A stretch of DNA of 64,000 nucleotides from Burkholderia stagnalis (GTDB lineage Bacteria; Pseudomonadota; Gammaproteobacteria; Burkholderiales; Burkholderiaceae), in NCBI RefSeq assembly GCF_902830275.1, contig NZ_CADESW010000008.1, forward strand, positions 62,001 to 126,000, given 5' to 3'. This document shows, in pieces, positions 45,362 to 55,129 of the stretch (positions within the stretch are counted from its first letter, which is position 1; each line of letters opens with the position of its first letter). The notes under the pieces are model-generated. The model did no database searches and was not told where the DNA came from. It saw only the letters and a list, made by a program, of their open reading frames with translations. The position numbers and the translations under genes were made by a program.

Positions 45362-46204
45362 TCAGCCCTGCACGGTGCGCTGGCGCTGCTCGCCGAGCCC
45401 CGTGATGCCGAGCGACATCACCTGCCCGGCGCGCAGGTAGACGGGCGGCTTCTGCCCGAGGCCGACGCCCGGCGGCGTGCCGGTCGAGATCACGTCGCCC
45501 GGCTGCAGGCTCATGAAGCGGCTCAGGTAGCTGACGAGGAACGGCACGCGGAAGATCATCGTCGCGGTCGTGCCGTCCTGATAGCGGCGGCCGTCGACGT
45601 CGAGCCACAGCCGCAGCGCGTGCGGATCGGGCACCTCGTCGGCCGTCACGAGCCACGGCCCGAGCGGGCCGAACGTGTCGCAGCCCTTGCCCTTGTCCCA
45701 CGTGCCGCCGCGCTCGAGCTGGTACGCGCGCTCCGACACGTCGTTCACCACGCAGTAGCCCGCGACATGCGACAGCGCGTCGGCCTCGTCGATGTAGCGG
45801 CCGCCCCGGCCGATCACGACGCCGAGCTCGACTTCCCAGTCGGTCTTCTCCGCGCCGCGCGGAATCTCGACGTCGTCGTTGGGCCCGGCGATCGCGCTCG
45901 TCCACTTGCCGAACACGACCGGCTCCTTCGGCACCTCCATGCCGGATTCGGCTGCGTGGTCGGAGTAGTTGAGCCCGATGCAGATGAACTTGCCGACCCG
46001 GCCGACGCACGCGCCAAGGCGCGGCGCGCCGTCGACGCGCGGCAGCGTCGCCGGGTCGATGCCGGCGACGCGCGCGAGCGACGCGGGCGCGAGCGCATCG
46101 CCGGCGACGTCGTCGATCACGCCGGACAGGTCGCGGATGTGGCCCTGCGCATCGAGCAGGCCGGGTTTTTCGTGGTGTTTCTCGCCGTATCTCAGCAGTT
46201 TCAT
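45362..46204 (-). CDS. FAH-family hydrolase (2,4-diketo-3-deoxy-L-fuconate hydrolase)
   Basis: A 280-residue fumarylacetoacetase-fold enzyme: FICIGLNYSDHAAESG, FGKWTSAIAGPNDDVEIP, DWEVELGVVIGRGGRY and TGTPPGVGLGQKPPVYL hold the metal and active-site residues. In the L-fucose route it cleaves 2,4-diketo-3-deoxy-L-fuconate to pyruvate and lactate. Often mis-annotated as ureidoglycolate lyase; the operon context settles it. Confidence 0.88.
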   Translation of the reverse strand: MKLLRYGEKHHEKPGLLDAQGHIRDLSGVIDDVAGDALAPASLARVAGIDPATLPRVDGAPRLGACVGRVGKFICIGLNYSDHAAESGMEVPKEPVVFGKWTSAIAGPNDDVEIPRGAEKTDWEVELGVVIGRGGRYIDEADALSHVAGYCVVNDVSERAYQLERGGTWDKGKGCDTFGPLGPWLVTADEVPDPHALRLWLDVDGRRYQDGTTATMIFRVPFLVSYLSRFMSLQPGDVISTGTPPGVGLGQKPPVYLRAGQVMSLGITGLGEQRQRTVQG

Positions 46205-46244
46205 GGGAGCGGGGCGTGTTGGAGAGGAGAAGGGGGGCGCCCGG

Positions 46245-47015
46245 TCAGTTCGACCAGCCGCCGTCGATCAGGTGGATCGCGCCGGTCGTGAACGACGCTT
46301 CGTCGGAGGCCAGGTACAGCGCGAGCGCGGCCACCTCGTCGGCGCTGCCGATGCGGCCCATCGGCTGGCGCGCGACGAACGCCTGGCGCACGGTGTCGGC
46401 CGGCACCTGCCGCACGCGCGCCTGCTCCGCGATGCGCGCCGCCAGCGACGGCGACTCGATCGTGCCCGGGCAGATCGCGTTGCAGCGGATGCGCTGCTCG
46501 ACGAAATCGGCGGCCACCGCCTTCGTCAGCCCGATCACCGCCGCCTTGGTCGCGCCGTACGCGCAGCGATTCGGCACGCCCTTCACGCTCGACGCGGCCG
46601 AGGCCATGTTGACGATCGACCCGCCGCCGGCCGCGATCATCGCGGGCAGCAGCGCGCGGATCAGCCGGACCATCGAGGTCACGTTCAATTGCCACGAGAA
46701 CGTCCACGCGTCGTCGTCGCAGTCGAGGATCGTGCCGTGGTGCACGTAGCCCGCGCAGTTGAACAGCACGTCGAACGCGGGCTCGGCCGCCGCCAGCGCC
46801 GCGATGTCGTGCGCGCTCGTCACGTCGAGCCGGCGCGTCGCCAGCGTGCCGCCCGGCGCGACGGTCTCCGTCTCGGCCGCGAGCCGCGCGAGCGCCGCGT
46901 CGTCGATATCTGTCGCCAGCACCTGTGCGCCTTCGCGCACGAACCGCAGCGCGGTCGCGCGGCCGATGCCCTGCCCCGCCGCCGTGACCAGCGCACGCTT
47001 GCCCTGCAATCTCAT
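46245..47015 (-). CDS. 2-keto-3-deoxy-L-fuconate dehydrogenase (SDR family)
   Basis: A 256-residue SDR: TAAGQGIG at the cofactor site, NCAGYVHHGTI, and YGATKAA in the active site. The NCAGYVHHGTILDCDD stretch is typical of the KDF dehydrogenase group, which oxidises the 4-position before the FAH-type hydrolase cleaves. First gene of the operon, with AGGAG upstream of the chosen ATG; it also starts the transcript from the promoter at 47083-47111. Confidence 0.88.
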   Translation of the reverse strand: MRLQGKRALVTAAGQGIGRATALRFVREGAQVLATDIDDAALARLAAETETVAPGGTLATRRLDVTSAHDIAALAAAEPAFDVLFNCAGYVHHGTILDCDDDAWTFSWQLNVTSMVRLIRALLPAMIAAGGGSIVNMASAASSVKGVPNRCAYGATKAAVIGLTKAVAADFVEQRIRCNAICPGTIESPSLAARIAEQARVRQVPADTVRQAFVARQPMGRIGSADEVAALALYLASDEASFTTGAIHLIDGGWSN

Positions 47016-47053
47016 CAGCACCGCTCCTGTGGAGGCCGGCTTGACACCGGCTA

Positions 47054-47082
47054 ATTGGCACAAAGGACTAAAGGTCCAACCA
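47054..47082 (-). promoter_or_regulatory. Candidate operator for the FadR-family regulator
   Basis: Directly downstream of the -10 region, GGAC and GTCC form an inverted repeat around five bases (47065-47077), flanked by ATTGG and CCAAT. The position over the transcription start is what a repressor would need. The symmetry is imperfect. Confidence 0.35.
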
Positions 47083-47111
47083 ATCATAGGCAGCGCCCCG
47101 GGATTTGTCAC
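47083..47111 (-). promoter_or_regulatory. Predicted promoter of the fucose operon
   Basis: On the minus strand GTGACA (47106-47111) and TATGAT (47083-47088) are separated by exactly 17 bases, about 70 bases before the first start codon. This fits a sigma-70 promoter with a near-consensus -10 region. Confidence 0.6.
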
Positions 47112-47553
47112 GGAAATGAGATTCAGTGTTTTCCCGGCCGTCAACCTGACAGAACCGCCATCTTCGCGTCAGCGTGCCAACCGGTCGGCCGCGCGATCAT
47201 GTGCATGCCGGGTCGCGCCCCCAACACGGCGCCACGCGACTCCGCCCGCCGACGCAGGTCGCGGGCACTCCGTCCCGCGCGGCGCTGCACCGTGCCTGAG
47301 CGAGCAGGCGCGGCGGCGCACCCGGCTTCCCGCCCCGGACGCCCGTCCGGGGCGCTTTTGCCGCTGGATTGCCAAGAAAATAAGCCTGGATTGTTTCTAA
47401 ATCGGCAAAAGGTAATTTGAGCGAAGCAGGATGTTTTTTCCCGTCACAGACGCTTACATTTAGCGCTCCACCACCGGAAACCGCTACGGAATCGACTTCG
47501 CGCAGTTGCAACCACTGCCCAGGCCGATATCGCACGCGCTTTAGGAACGGCCA
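47112..47553. other. Intergenic region between the fucose operon and DUF3331
   Basis: About 440 bases. The part from 47370 to 47480 is AT-rich and likely promotes the DUF3331 gene. No gene or structured RNA is evident. Confidence 0.4.
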
Positions 47554-47844
47554 ATGAAGTCCTCCAAATCCTTGCCTGTGCTCGATCCTGCCGACGTCCA
47601 CGTCGAAATCCTCGAACGTTCCGATACGCTGCTCGTCGTCCGCTGGGTCGAACCGGGCCGCTGTCATTACGGCGAACAGCGCTGGCGCCGCCGCTTCGCG
47701 CAGCGCACGGGCACCTGCGCGCTGTCGCGCCAGGTGATCCAGCGCGGCGACGAGGTGTTCCGCCCCGCCGAGCGCCCGGCCCCCGCGAACGCCGCCGCGA
47801 TGATCTCCGCCGCCGAAGTGCTCGCGCTGGCCGGCGGCAAGTAA
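47554..47844 (+). CDS. DUF3331 family protein
   Basis: A 96-residue Burkholderia-type small protein: VEILERSDTLLVVRWVEPGRCHYGEQRWRRRFA is the DUF3331 core with a characteristic GRCHYG turn. Function unknown; monocistronic. Confidence 0.82.
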   Translation: MKSSKSLPVLDPADVHVEILERSDTLLVVRWVEPGRCHYGEQRWRRRFAQRTGTCALSRQVIQRGDEVFRPAERPAPANAAAMISAAEVLALAGGK

Positions 47845-48170
47845 GCCGTCGCCACGGCGGCGCTGCCGTGGGAAGCGTCGGTAGCCGCGACGGGCGTGCG
47901 TTTCCTCGAGCCGGAGCCGCGCCCCCCGGGCCGGGCCGCGCGGCACCGCGGCGGCGACGCCCGATGTCTGGTGAAGATTTGTCGCACTTATTTACAACAT
48001 GCGCAATGAAAGCCCGTTGAAAGACTGCTGAGGGCGCTTATTTTTGCAACCGGGTAAATGATCTTTAGCGGAAATCGGCGTTTACCCTGTACATCTCCGT
48101 GACTAAGATTTAGCCAATCGCTTAAGACAAGGCGTCGAGAGCGAAGCCCAATAAAACATCGGAGGTCACC
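47845..48170. other. Intergenic region before the DUF4148 gene
   Basis: About 325 bases, AT-rich from 47970 to 48150. TTGAAA (48017-48022) and TATTTT (48039-48044) with 16 bases between is a weak promoter candidate for the downstream gene. Confidence 0.35.
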
Positions 48171-48476
48171 ATGAAATCGCTCGTTTATGCAGTCGTTGCC
48201 GCTACCGCCCTGTCCGCTTCGTTCGGCGCGTTCGCGCAAAGCACCGTGAGCCGCGCGCAAGTGCGCGACGAGCTGGTCCAGCTCGAGAAGGCCGGCTACA
48301 AGCCGAGCGAGTCGAGCCCGTACTATCCGCAAGACATCCAGGCTGCCGAAGCGCGCGTGCATGGTGCCGACAGCAGCGGCTACGGCGCGCAAGCCGCGCC
48401 GGTCGTCCGCGCAGGCAGCCCGGCTGCCGCCGCGACCACGTCGAACCCGCGCGACTCGATCTTCTTCGGTCAGTAA
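48171..48476 (+). CDS. DUF4148 family secreted protein
   Basis: A 101-residue small periplasmic protein with a clear signal peptide (LVYAVVAATALSASFGAFAQ, cleavage after residue 23) and the DUF4148 domain TVSRAQVRDELVQLEKAGYKPSE with the YPQDIQAAEARV continuation. Very common in Burkholderia, usually in many copies and highly expressed; role unknown. AGGAGG-like site upstream and a strong terminator downstream. Confidence 0.9.
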   Translation: MKSLVYAVVAATALSASFGAFAQSTVSRAQVRDELVQLEKAGYKPSESSPYYPQDIQAAEARVHGADSSGYGAQAAPVVRAGSPAAAATTSNPRDSIFFGQ

Positions 48477-48515
48477 GCGCATCGCCGAGGCCCAGCGCCT
48501 CGCGCGACAGCAGTC

Positions 48516-48550
48516 AGGACGAGCCCGTCGGACGGGCTCGTCCTTTTTTG
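48516..48550 (+). terminator. Rho-independent terminator after the DUF4148 gene
   Basis: AGGACGAGCCCGTC pairs with GACGGGCTCGTCCT across a minimal loop, followed by a run of T. It lies between this gene and the convergent carnitine operon. Confidence 0.92.
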
Positions 48551-48635
48551 TGAACGGCATACCTCCGCCGCCCCGCAAGGGACGGCTTCGCCCGGGCGCT
48601 GCGCGTCCGGGCGCTTTTTCGCCGATGCGAACCGG

Positions 48636-49826
48636 TCATGCGGGCACAGCCGTGCGCGACAGCACCCGCCAGCGCGACAACAGCTCGTCGCGATCGACGT
48701 AACAGCCCTGCAAGTGCCGACGCCCGGTGCACGGATCGAACTCGGTGCGCGCGTGCAGCACGCGCCGGTTGTCGAACGCCCACATGTCGCCGGCGCGCAG
48801 CCGCCGCTGCACGCGAAACCGCGGTTCGCGCGCGAGCGCGAGAAAGCGCCGGTACGCACGATAGATCGCCGGCATCGACGCGGCCGGCGCGTCGAGCGGC
48901 CCGCGCAGGAAATTCGCGTGGCGCACCTCGATCACGTCGCCGCGCGCATTCAGCCCGATCACCGGCGCGGCGCAGCGATAGTCGCTGGCCGCGCTCTTGT
49001 TCCAGAACTCGAACGGCGTCGTCGCGAGCTGCGCGAAATCGTCCGGGGATTCGGCGCGCAACGCATCGGCGAGCGCAAAGCCGTCGATGAAGATGCTGTC
49101 GCCGCCCGTCGCGTCGTTCGCGAGGCAGTGCAGGAACTGCACGCCGGGCTGCAGTTCGCGGGTCGGCAAGTCGGTGTGCGGCGGCAGGTTGATCGATGTG
49201 TACGCATTGCTGTCCGGGCGCGGCTTCGACTCGACGTCGAACAGCACGCCGAAATTGCTCTCGCGGATCAGCCCGACCCGGCGCGCGACGCCGTCCACTC
49301 GCCCGCGCTCCGGCGGCACCCCTTCGACCAGCGTCAACCCGGTGCGCCGCAGCGCGGCGAGCCACGCGAGCAGCGCCGCGTCGTCGTGCATCACGTCGCG
49401 CCATGCGAACACCGCGAGCGCCTCGGGATCGTCGCCGCGCCACACGTGATAGCCCTGCGCGGCGTGGCGCTCCGCGCGCGACATGTCGTCGTACGCGTGC
49501 GCGCGCAGCCAGCCGGGCGACCACGCGCTGCGGTGGCCGTCGTGCCATTCGACCTGGAGCGCGCCGTCGCGATCCACCTGCACACTGCGCACCGCGAGCG
49601 CGGCGGGCGCGTCGACGATCTCGAACACCTGCTCGCGCGTCTGCGCATGCACGCAGCGCGCGCACGGACAGGTGTCGCGCAGCCAGTCGAAGTGAAACGG
49701 CGAGCGGCGGCCGTCGCTCCACGTCACGTCCAGCACGCCGTCGCCGGCCGTCGCGGCCGCGATCGTCACGTCGGTGGAAAACGTCCGCCAGTCCTCGATA
49801 CGCAATTGCCCTGCTGCAGCCTGCAT
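48636..49826 (-). CDS. Gamma-butyrobetaine dioxygenase
   Basis: A 396-residue Fe(II)/2-oxoglutarate oxygenase that hydroxylates gamma-butyrobetaine to L-carnitine. The N-terminal about 100 residues form a DUF971-like zinc domain (DTCPCARCVH, Cys 53, 55, 58 and His 60); the catalytic domain has H217-T-D219 (PPHTDLP) and a distal HARTEFD histidine, as in BBOX1. Its product feeds the carnitine dehydrogenase encoded upstream. It is the last gene of the carnitine operon, 13 bases after the esterase. Confidence 0.9.
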   Translation of the reverse strand: MQAAAGQLRIEDWRTFSTDVTIAAATAGDGVLDVTWSDGRRSPFHFDWLRDTCPCARCVHAQTREQVFEIVDAPAALAVRSVQVDRDGALQVEWHDGHRSAWSPGWLRAHAYDDMSRAERHAAQGYHVWRGDDPEALAVFAWRDVMHDDAALLAWLAALRRTGLTLVEGVPPERGRVDGVARRVGLIRESNFGVLFDVESKPRPDSNAYTSINLPPHTDLPTRELQPGVQFLHCLANDATGGDSIFIDGFALADALRAESPDDFAQLATTPFEFWNKSAASDYRCAAPVIGLNARGDVIEVRHANFLRGPLDAPAASMPAIYRAYRRFLALAREPRFRVQRRLRAGDMWAFDNRRVLHARTEFDPCTGRRHLQGCYVDRDELLSRWRVLSRTAVPA

Positions 49827-49839
49827 CGTTGCCTCCCGT

Positions 49840-50775
49840 TCACGAACGCTGCGCGCCCGGCGCGCGCAGGAATTCACTGACGATCCGGTGCATCCGCGCC
49901 GCCTGCGGGCTCGTGTCGAGCGCGCGCCAGCAGCCGTGCACCAGCCCCTCACCCATCCAGTGATGCGCCGCGCCGCCGGCCGCGCGAATCCGCGCGACGT
50001 AGGCCCGCGCATCGTCGCGCAGCGGATCGTGCTCCGCGCCGATCGCGAGCACCGGCGGCAAGCCGTCGAAGCGTGCTGCATCGAGCGGCGCGGACGCGCG
50101 CGGCGGCCGGTCGCCCCAGTACAGCGCGCGATAGCGATAGACATCGTCGAGCGTCAGCATCGGCGCGTGCGCTTCGGTATCGCGCGCCGGCGCCTGCGGC
50201 TCGAAGCCGAGCATCGGATAGACGAGCGCGATGCCGTCGATGCCGCCCTCGCCCGCATCGCGCAGCGCGGTTGCGACGGCCGCCGCGAGCATCCCGCCCG
50301 CGCTGTCGCCCGCCAGCGTCAGCGGCCGTGCGCACGGCCCGAACGGCAGCTGCGCCGCGAGCGCGGCGCGCGTCGCGGCCATGCAGTCGTCGAGCGCGGC
50401 GGGCGCCGGATGCTCGGGCGCCAGCCGGTAATCGACCGCGATCACCTCGAGCCCCGTATCGGCCGCGAGACGCGCGGTAATCAGCGCATGGCTGTCGAGC
50501 GAACCGACGACGAAGCCGCCGCCATGGAAGAACAGCACCGTGCCGCATGGCGCGGCATGCGCGGGCCGGTAACGGCGCAGCGCGATCACGCGGCCGTCCG
50601 GCGCGCGCAGCGCGGCATCCTGCTGCACGATGCCCGGCGGCAATCCTGCGGGCGTCCATGCGGCCGCGAAACGGTCGTAGATGCGGCGCTGTTCCGCCGG
50701 CGCGCGCACCGCCGCGTCGGCCGGATACCACGCGCCCACCGCCGCGACGAACGCCGCGATTTCCGGTTCGAGCAT
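49840..50775 (-). CDS. Alpha/beta hydrolase of the HSL group, possibly acylcarnitine esterase
   Basis: A 311-residue esterase with the oxyanion-hole motif HGGG (FFHGGGFVVGS), the nucleophile GDSAGG and the late His in VHGC. Being 15 bases after the betainyl-CoA thioesterase and before gamma-butyrobetaine dioxygenase, it may release carnitine from short-chain acylcarnitines, the role shown for a hydrolase (HocS) in Pseudomonas. Substrate is inferred from context only. Confidence 0.8.
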   Translation of the reverse strand: MLEPEIAAFVAAVGAWYPADAAVRAPAEQRRIYDRFAAAWTPAGLPPGIVQQDAALRAPDGRVIALRRYRPAHAAPCGTVLFFHGGGFVVGSLDSHALITARLAADTGLEVIAVDYRLAPEHPAPAALDDCMAATRAALAAQLPFGPCARPLTLAGDSAGGMLAAAVATALRDAGEGGIDGIALVYPMLGFEPQAPARDTEAHAPMLTLDDVYRYRALYWGDRPPRASAPLDAARFDGLPPVLAIGAEHDPLRDDARAYVARIRAAGGAAHHWMGEGLVHGCWRALDTSPQAARMHRIVSEFLRAPGAQRS

Positions 50776-50790
50776 CGTTCGCGCGCCGCG

Positions 50791-51279
50791 CTACCGGCGT
50801 GACGGCAAACCGATCACGCGCCCCGCGTAGGCGGGTGGCGCCGCGTCGCGCTGCAGCGCATGCAGCGCGGCAACCCGTTCGGCGACGTCCGCATCGAACG
50901 GCGCCGATTTCGGCCCGTCGCGCGTATCGACGTGCAGCAGCATCTGCTCGCTCGCCGACACCGCGCCGTCGTGCCCGTCGGCGAACAGTTCGAGATACAG
51001 GTGCAGGCGCTTCGCGTCGTGCGCGAGCACGCGCGCATCGACGCGCACGCGCGTGCCCTCCTTGATCTCGTGCAGATAGTTGACGTGCGCCTCGAGCGTA
51101 TAGACCGAGCGCCCCCGCTCGCGGCGCGCCGCGTCGTCGAGGCCGATGCGATCCAGCAGCGCATCGGTCGCGAAGCTGAAGATCAGCAGGTAGAACGCAT
51201 CGCGCAAATGCCCGTTGTAGTCGACCCATTCGGGCCGCACGACGTCGCGGTATATCGTCAGCGGGGTATCGCCTGTCAT
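50791..51279 (-). CDS. cdhB: Betainyl-CoA thioesterase
   Basis: A 162-residue hot-dog-fold thioesterase: VRPEWVDYNGHLRDAFYLLIF is the 4-hydroxybenzoyl-CoA-type active-site motif with catalytic Asp, and VHVNYLHEIKEGTRV-like strands follow. In carnitine catabolism it hydrolyses glycine betaine-CoA. Three bases after cdhA. Confidence 0.87.
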   Translation of the reverse strand: MTGDTPLTIYRDVVRPEWVDYNGHLRDAFYLLIFSFATDALLDRIGLDDAARRERGRSVYTLEAHVNYLHEIKEGTRVRVDARVLAHDAKRLHLYLELFADGHDGAVSASEQMLLHVDTRDGPKSAPFDADVAERVAALHALQRDAAPPAYAGRVIGLPSRR

Positions 51280-51282
51280 CGC

Positions 51283-52248
51283 TCAATCCTCGAATTGCAT
51301 GCCATGCCGCGCCTTCACCGCGGCGATCGCGCGCTGCACTTCGATGATGCACTCGTCGCGGTAGCGTTCGAGTTCCTTGATGCTGCGCGCGCCCCGTTGC
51401 TCGGCCGTGCCGTCGACGACGCGATCGATCAGTGCATCGGTCAGCTTCGGCGCGACGAGCTTCGTCCACGGCAGTTCGAGCGCGGGGCCGAACTGCCGCA
51501 TGAAGTGTCGCATGCCCGCATCGCCGCCCGCGAGCGTATAGGTCAGGAAGGTGCCCATGAACGACCAGCGGATGCCCGCGCCGAAGCGGATCGCATCGTC
51601 GATCTCGCCGGTCGTCGCGACGCCCTCGTCGACGAGGTGCAGCGCCTCGCGCCACAACGCCTCGAGCAGCCGGTCCGCGATGAAGCCCGGCACTTCCTTG
51701 CGCACGTGCAGCGGCCGCATGCCGAGGCCGCGATAGATCCGCATCGCCGCTTCCACCGCTTCGGGCGCGGTTTGCGCGCCGCCGAGCACCTCGACGAGCG
51801 GCAGCAGGTACACCGGATTGAACGGATGGCCGACCACGCAGCGCTCGGGGTGCACCGCACGCGCGTAGAAATCCGTCGGCAAGAGGCCCGACGTCGACGA
51901 TGCGATGATCGCGTCCGGCTTCGCCGCGCGGCTGATCTGCTCGTGCAGCTCGAGCTTCAGCGCTTCGCGCTCGGGCGCGCTTTCCTGGATGAAATCGGCG
52001 TCGGCGACGCACTCGTCGATCGTCGCGACGAAGCGCAGCCGCGCGGGGTCGGCGCCCGGCGCAAGGCCGACGCGCTCCAGCGCGGGCCACGCGTTCGCGA
52101 CGTTCGCGCGCAGCTGCTGTTCCGCGCCGAGCGCGGGATCCCATACGACCACGTCGAGACCGTGGGCCAGCGCGCGGGCAACCCAGCCGCTGCCGATCAC
52201 GCCGGTGCCGATCGCGGCGAACGTCTTGATGTCGGTAATCACTGCCAT
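51283..52248 (-). CDS. cdhA: L-carnitine 3-dehydrogenase
   Basis: A 321-residue NAD+ enzyme of the 3-hydroxyacyl-CoA dehydrogenase type: [17 protein letters not shown] at the N-terminus, [12 protein letters not shown] and [14 protein letters not shown] as in CdhA, oxidising carnitine to 3-dehydrocarnitine. The chosen start gives the canonical Rossmann position; upstream frame has no family character. Directly coupled with cdhB and cdhC in the same order as the Pseudomonas cdhCAB genes. Confidence 0.92.
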   Translation of the reverse strand: MAVITDIKTFAAIGTGVIGSGWVARALAHGLDVVVWDPALGAEQQLRANVANAWPALERVGLAPGADPARLRFVATIDECVADADFIQESAPEREALKLELHEQISRAAKPDAIIASSTSGLLPTDFYARAVHPERCVVGHPFNPVYLLPLVEVLGGAQTAPEAVEAAMRIYRGLGMRPLHVRKEVPGFIADRLLEALWREALHLVDEGVATTGEIDDAIRFGAGIRWSFMGTFLTYTLAGGDAGMRHFMRQFGPALELPWTKLVAPKLTDALIDRVVDGTAEQRGARSIKELERYRDECIIEVQRAIAAVKARHGMQFED

Positions 52249-52335
52249 GACAAACGCATCCTTCAAATCGGGGAAATCGGGTGGCAACCGTGCGCGCACG
52301 GCCGCCTCAATGCAGTGCGATGCCGCTTCAGCGCT

Positions 52336-53265
52336 TCACGCGAACTCGGCCACCGCGCGGCGTTCGAGCAGCCGCTCGCCGCGCGCCGGCAGGCCGAGCT
52401 TGCGGCGCCCTTCGGCGGGCGTCAGCACGCGGCCGCCGAGGCGCTCGACGATTTCGCGCGCGCGCTCGACCAGCGTGCCGTTCGATGCGGGCACGCCGCG
52501 GTCGAGCCACAGGTTGTCCTCGAGGCCGACCCGCACGTGGCCGCCGAGCAGCATCGCCTGCGCGACCATCGGCATCTGCATCCGGCCGATGCCGAAGCCG
52601 GCCCAGTGCGCGCCGGGCGGCAGGTTGTCGACCATCGCCTTCATCGTGCCAGTGTCGGCCGGCGCGCCCCACGGAATGCCGAGGCACAGCTGGAACAGCG
52701 GCGGATCGTCGAGCAGGCCCTCCTTCAGCAATTGCTTCGCGAACCACAGGTGCCCGGTGTCGAAGATCTCCAGCTCGGGCTTCACGCCGAGCGCCTGGAT
52801 GCGCTTCGCGCCGGCGCGCAGCTGCGCGGGCGTCGACACGTAGATGTAGTCGCCGTCGCCGAAATTCAGCGTGCCGCAGTCGAGCGTGCAGATCTCCGGC
52901 AGCAGTTCCTCGACGTGCGCGAGCCGCGTGAGCCCGCCGACCAGATCGGTGCCCTTGCCGAAGCGCATCGGGTCCTCGCCGGGGCCGATCTCGAGATCGC
53001 CGCCCATGCCGGCCGTCAGGTTGATGATCACGTCGACGTCGGCCGAGCGGATCCGGTCGACCACCTCGCGATACAGGTTCGGGTCGCGGCTGCCGCGCCC
53101 CGTCTGCGGATCGCGCACGTGGCAGTGCGCGACCGTCGCGCCCGCCTTCGCCGCCTCGATCGCGGCGGCCGCGATCTCCTTCGGCGTCACCGGAATCGCC
53201 GGGTGCTTGCCGACCGTATCGCCCGCGCCGGTCACGGCGCAGGTCACGATGACTTCGTGGTTCAT
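52336..53265 (-). CDS. cdhC: Beta-keto acid cleavage enzyme (3-dehydrocarnitine:acetyl-CoA trimethylamine transferase)
   Basis: A 309-residue BKACE (DUF849) TIM barrel starting [32 protein letters not shown], the typical opening. Zinc and substrate motifs [15 protein letters not shown] and [13 protein letters not shown] follow. It converts dehydrocarnitine and acetyl-CoA to betainyl-CoA and acetoacetate. Seventy bases after caiX. Confidence 0.92.
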   Translation of the reverse strand: MNHEVIVTCAVTGAGDTVGKHPAIPVTPKEIAAAAIEAAKAGATVAHCHVRDPQTGRGSRDPNLYREVVDRIRSADVDVIINLTAGMGGDLEIGPGEDPMRFGKGTDLVGGLTRLAHVEELLPEICTLDCGTLNFGDGDYIYVSTPAQLRAGAKRIQALGVKPELEIFDTGHLWFAKQLLKEGLLDDPPLFQLCLGIPWGAPADTGTMKAMVDNLPPGAHWAGFGIGRMQMPMVAQAMLLGGHVRVGLEDNLWLDRGVPASNGTLVERAREIVERLGGRVLTPAEGRRKLGLPARGERLLERRAVAEFA

Positions 53266-53335
53266 GCTGGTTGCCTCGTTGGTTTCGGGTTGCTTCTTGG
53301 ATCGTCGGCGCGCGCCATGACGGCGCGCGGGGCCG

Positions 53336-54289
53336 TCACAGGCCGAGATAGGCCTTCACCGCCGGCAGGCCGTCCTTGCCGTCGTACGTCTTCACGCCCG
53401 CGAGCCACGGATCGAGCACTTGCGGGTTCTTCTTCAGGTACGCCTTCGCTGCTTCGGCCGGCTTGGTCTTGTTCATCACCGACTGCATCAGCTGGTTCTC
53501 GAGCTGCGTCGAGAAGCGCAGGTTCGTCACGAGCTTGCCGGCGTTCGGGCAGCGCGCGATGAAGTCGGGCGCGGTCAGCGTGTAGACGCGCGCCTCGCCG
53601 TAGTTCGGCCCGAACGCCGCGTCGCCGCCGGACAGGTAGTTCATGCTGATCTGGATGTTCATCGGATGCGGCTCCCACCCGAGAAACACGACCCACTTCT
53701 TGTCGCGGATCGCGCGTTCGACGGTGACGAGCATCCCGGCCTCGCTCGACTCGACGAGCTTGAAGCCGCCGAGCCCGTACTGGTTCGTGTCGATCATCTT
53801 CTGGATCGTCGCGTTCGCGCTGCTGCCCGGCTCGATCCCGTAGATCTTGCCGTCGAGCTCCGCGCGGTGCTTCGCGATGTCCTCGAAGGTCTTCAGGCCC
53901 GCCTGGTATGCGTAGCTCGGCACCGCGAGAGTCGCCTTCGCGCCGGACAGGTTCGGCGGCTCGACGACGTTGATCGACTTGCTGTCGAGGAACGGCTGCA
54001 GCTGCTTCTGCTGCACGGGCCACCAGTAGCCGAGCGACACGTCGAGCTGCTTGCTCTTGAGCCCCGCGAACGAGATCGGCACCGACGCGATCGTCGTGGT
54101 CGGCTTGTAGCCGAGCGCCTCGAACACCGTCGACGCCATCGCGGTGGTCGACGTGATGTCGGTCCAGCCGATGTCCGCGAAACGCACGGTGCGGCAGCTT
54201 GCCGGATCCGCATCGGCGAGCGCCGCCGTCGACCACGCACCCGCCGCCAGCATGGCCGCGCCCAGCGCGGCGATCGTTCTCGACTTCAT
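53336..54289 (-). CDS. caiX: Carnitine/choline-type ABC transporter substrate-binding protein
   Basis: A 317-residue periplasmic binding protein of the quaternary-ammonium type: signal peptide [20 protein letters not shown] to about residue 26, then [33 protein letters not shown] and [10 protein letters not shown], providing the tryptophans of the aromatic box. CaiX in Pseudomonas delivers carnitine to the Cbc transporter core, which is not in this window. First gene of the operon. Confidence 0.9.
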   Translation of the reverse strand: MKSRTIAALGAAMLAAGAWSTAALADADPASCRTVRFADIGWTDITSTTAMASTVFEALGYKPTTTIASVPISFAGLKSKQLDVSLGYWWPVQQKQLQPFLDSKSINVVEPPNLSGAKATLAVPSYAYQAGLKTFEDIAKHRAELDGKIYGIEPGSSANATIQKMIDTNQYGLGGFKLVESSEAGMLVTVERAIRDKKWVVFLGWEPHPMNIQISMNYLSGGDAAFGPNYGEARVYTLTAPDFIARCPNAGKLVTNLRFSTQLENQLMQSVMNKTKPAEAAKAYLKKNPQVLDPWLAGVKTYDGKDGLPAVKAYLGL

Positions 54290-54586
54290 GGTTTCCTCCC
54301 GTTTCGACTCAGTGAGCAGCGGGTGTGCGGGATGCGTCCCGGCCTGCATCGTGGACTCAAAAGTAACGAGCCATATTCGCGCAAAGGCGACCGCCGGCGA
54401 CATTTTCTTGACTGGATGCGACTATGCGGAAAAACCACTAGGTCGCGTAGAGGCCTTGTCAGGCGGGCTTTTCAGATGGATTCAGGAGGATCGATGCTTG
54501 TCCCGGTGCGTCGCCGGGGCGCATCTGAAGGGGGATCGATGGGGCGCAGTCGACGCGCCCGATGGACAAGGTGCCCCCAACGAGGG
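54290..54586. promoter_or_regulatory. Upstream region of the carnitine operon
   Basis: About 300 bases holding the caiX promoter and, on its far side, the end of the amine-dehydrogenase operon. I could not assign a CdhR or GbdR site by eye. No gene evident. Confidence 0.4.
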
Positions 54587-55129
54587 TCAGTAGCGATCCG
54601 CGACGCCGTGGATCCCGCGTGCCTGCAGCGCGCGCACCAGGCCGGCGCGCACCGTCGCGACGTCGGAGAGCGCCGGGCGGCGGCGCGCGGCGACTTCGGC
54701 GGCCGTATATGGCCGGAAATCGCGCGGCAGCGCATCGCGGTTCATCGTCGTGAGAATCCAGTTGAGCACGTCGGCAAGCGCCTGGTCCGACAACGCCGAG
54801 TTCGACGCGCCGGGCACCCGCATCACGTAGTCGCGGCCTTCCGGCAGATGCGTGAAGTAGCCGAGCGAGTTCGACAACGACGGCACCTTGCCCGCAATGC
54901 CGCCACCCGTCGCCGTGTGGCAGCCCATGCAGTTGAGCACCCAGTGCTGCCGCGCGAGCGCCGCATCGGCGCTGCCTTCCGCTCGCGCCGGCGACGGCAC
55001 GGCGCAGATCGTGGCCCATGCCAGCACCAGCGCGGCGGCCCGCCGCCATGCGCCGGCCCGTCGGCGCGCGGCTGCGGCGCGCGGCCGATGCGCGCAATCG
55101 CGCGCATGACACACGCGATCGGCATTCAC
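54587..55129 (-). CDS. Mono-haem cytochrome c, second of the amine dehydrogenase operon
   Basis: A 180-residue secreted cytochrome with haem motif C67-M-G-C-H71 and a later methionine-rich stretch as possible axial ligand. A long basic lead precedes the hydrophobic export segment AAALVLAWATICAVPSPARA. The GTG start overlaps the preceding cytochrome's stop by four bases (GTGA), a sign of tight coupling. Probably an electron acceptor for the quinoprotein or a link to the respiratory chain. Only one CxxCH, so it is not MauG. Confidence 0.85.
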   Translation of the reverse strand: MNADRVCHARDCAHRPRAAAARRRAGAWRRAAALVLAWATICAVPSPARAEGSADAALARQHWVLNCMGCHTATGGGIAGKVPSLSNSLGYFTHLPEGRDYVMRVPGASNSALSDQALADVLNWILTTMNRDALPRDFRPYTAAEVAARRRPALSDVATVRAGLVRALQARGIHGVADRY

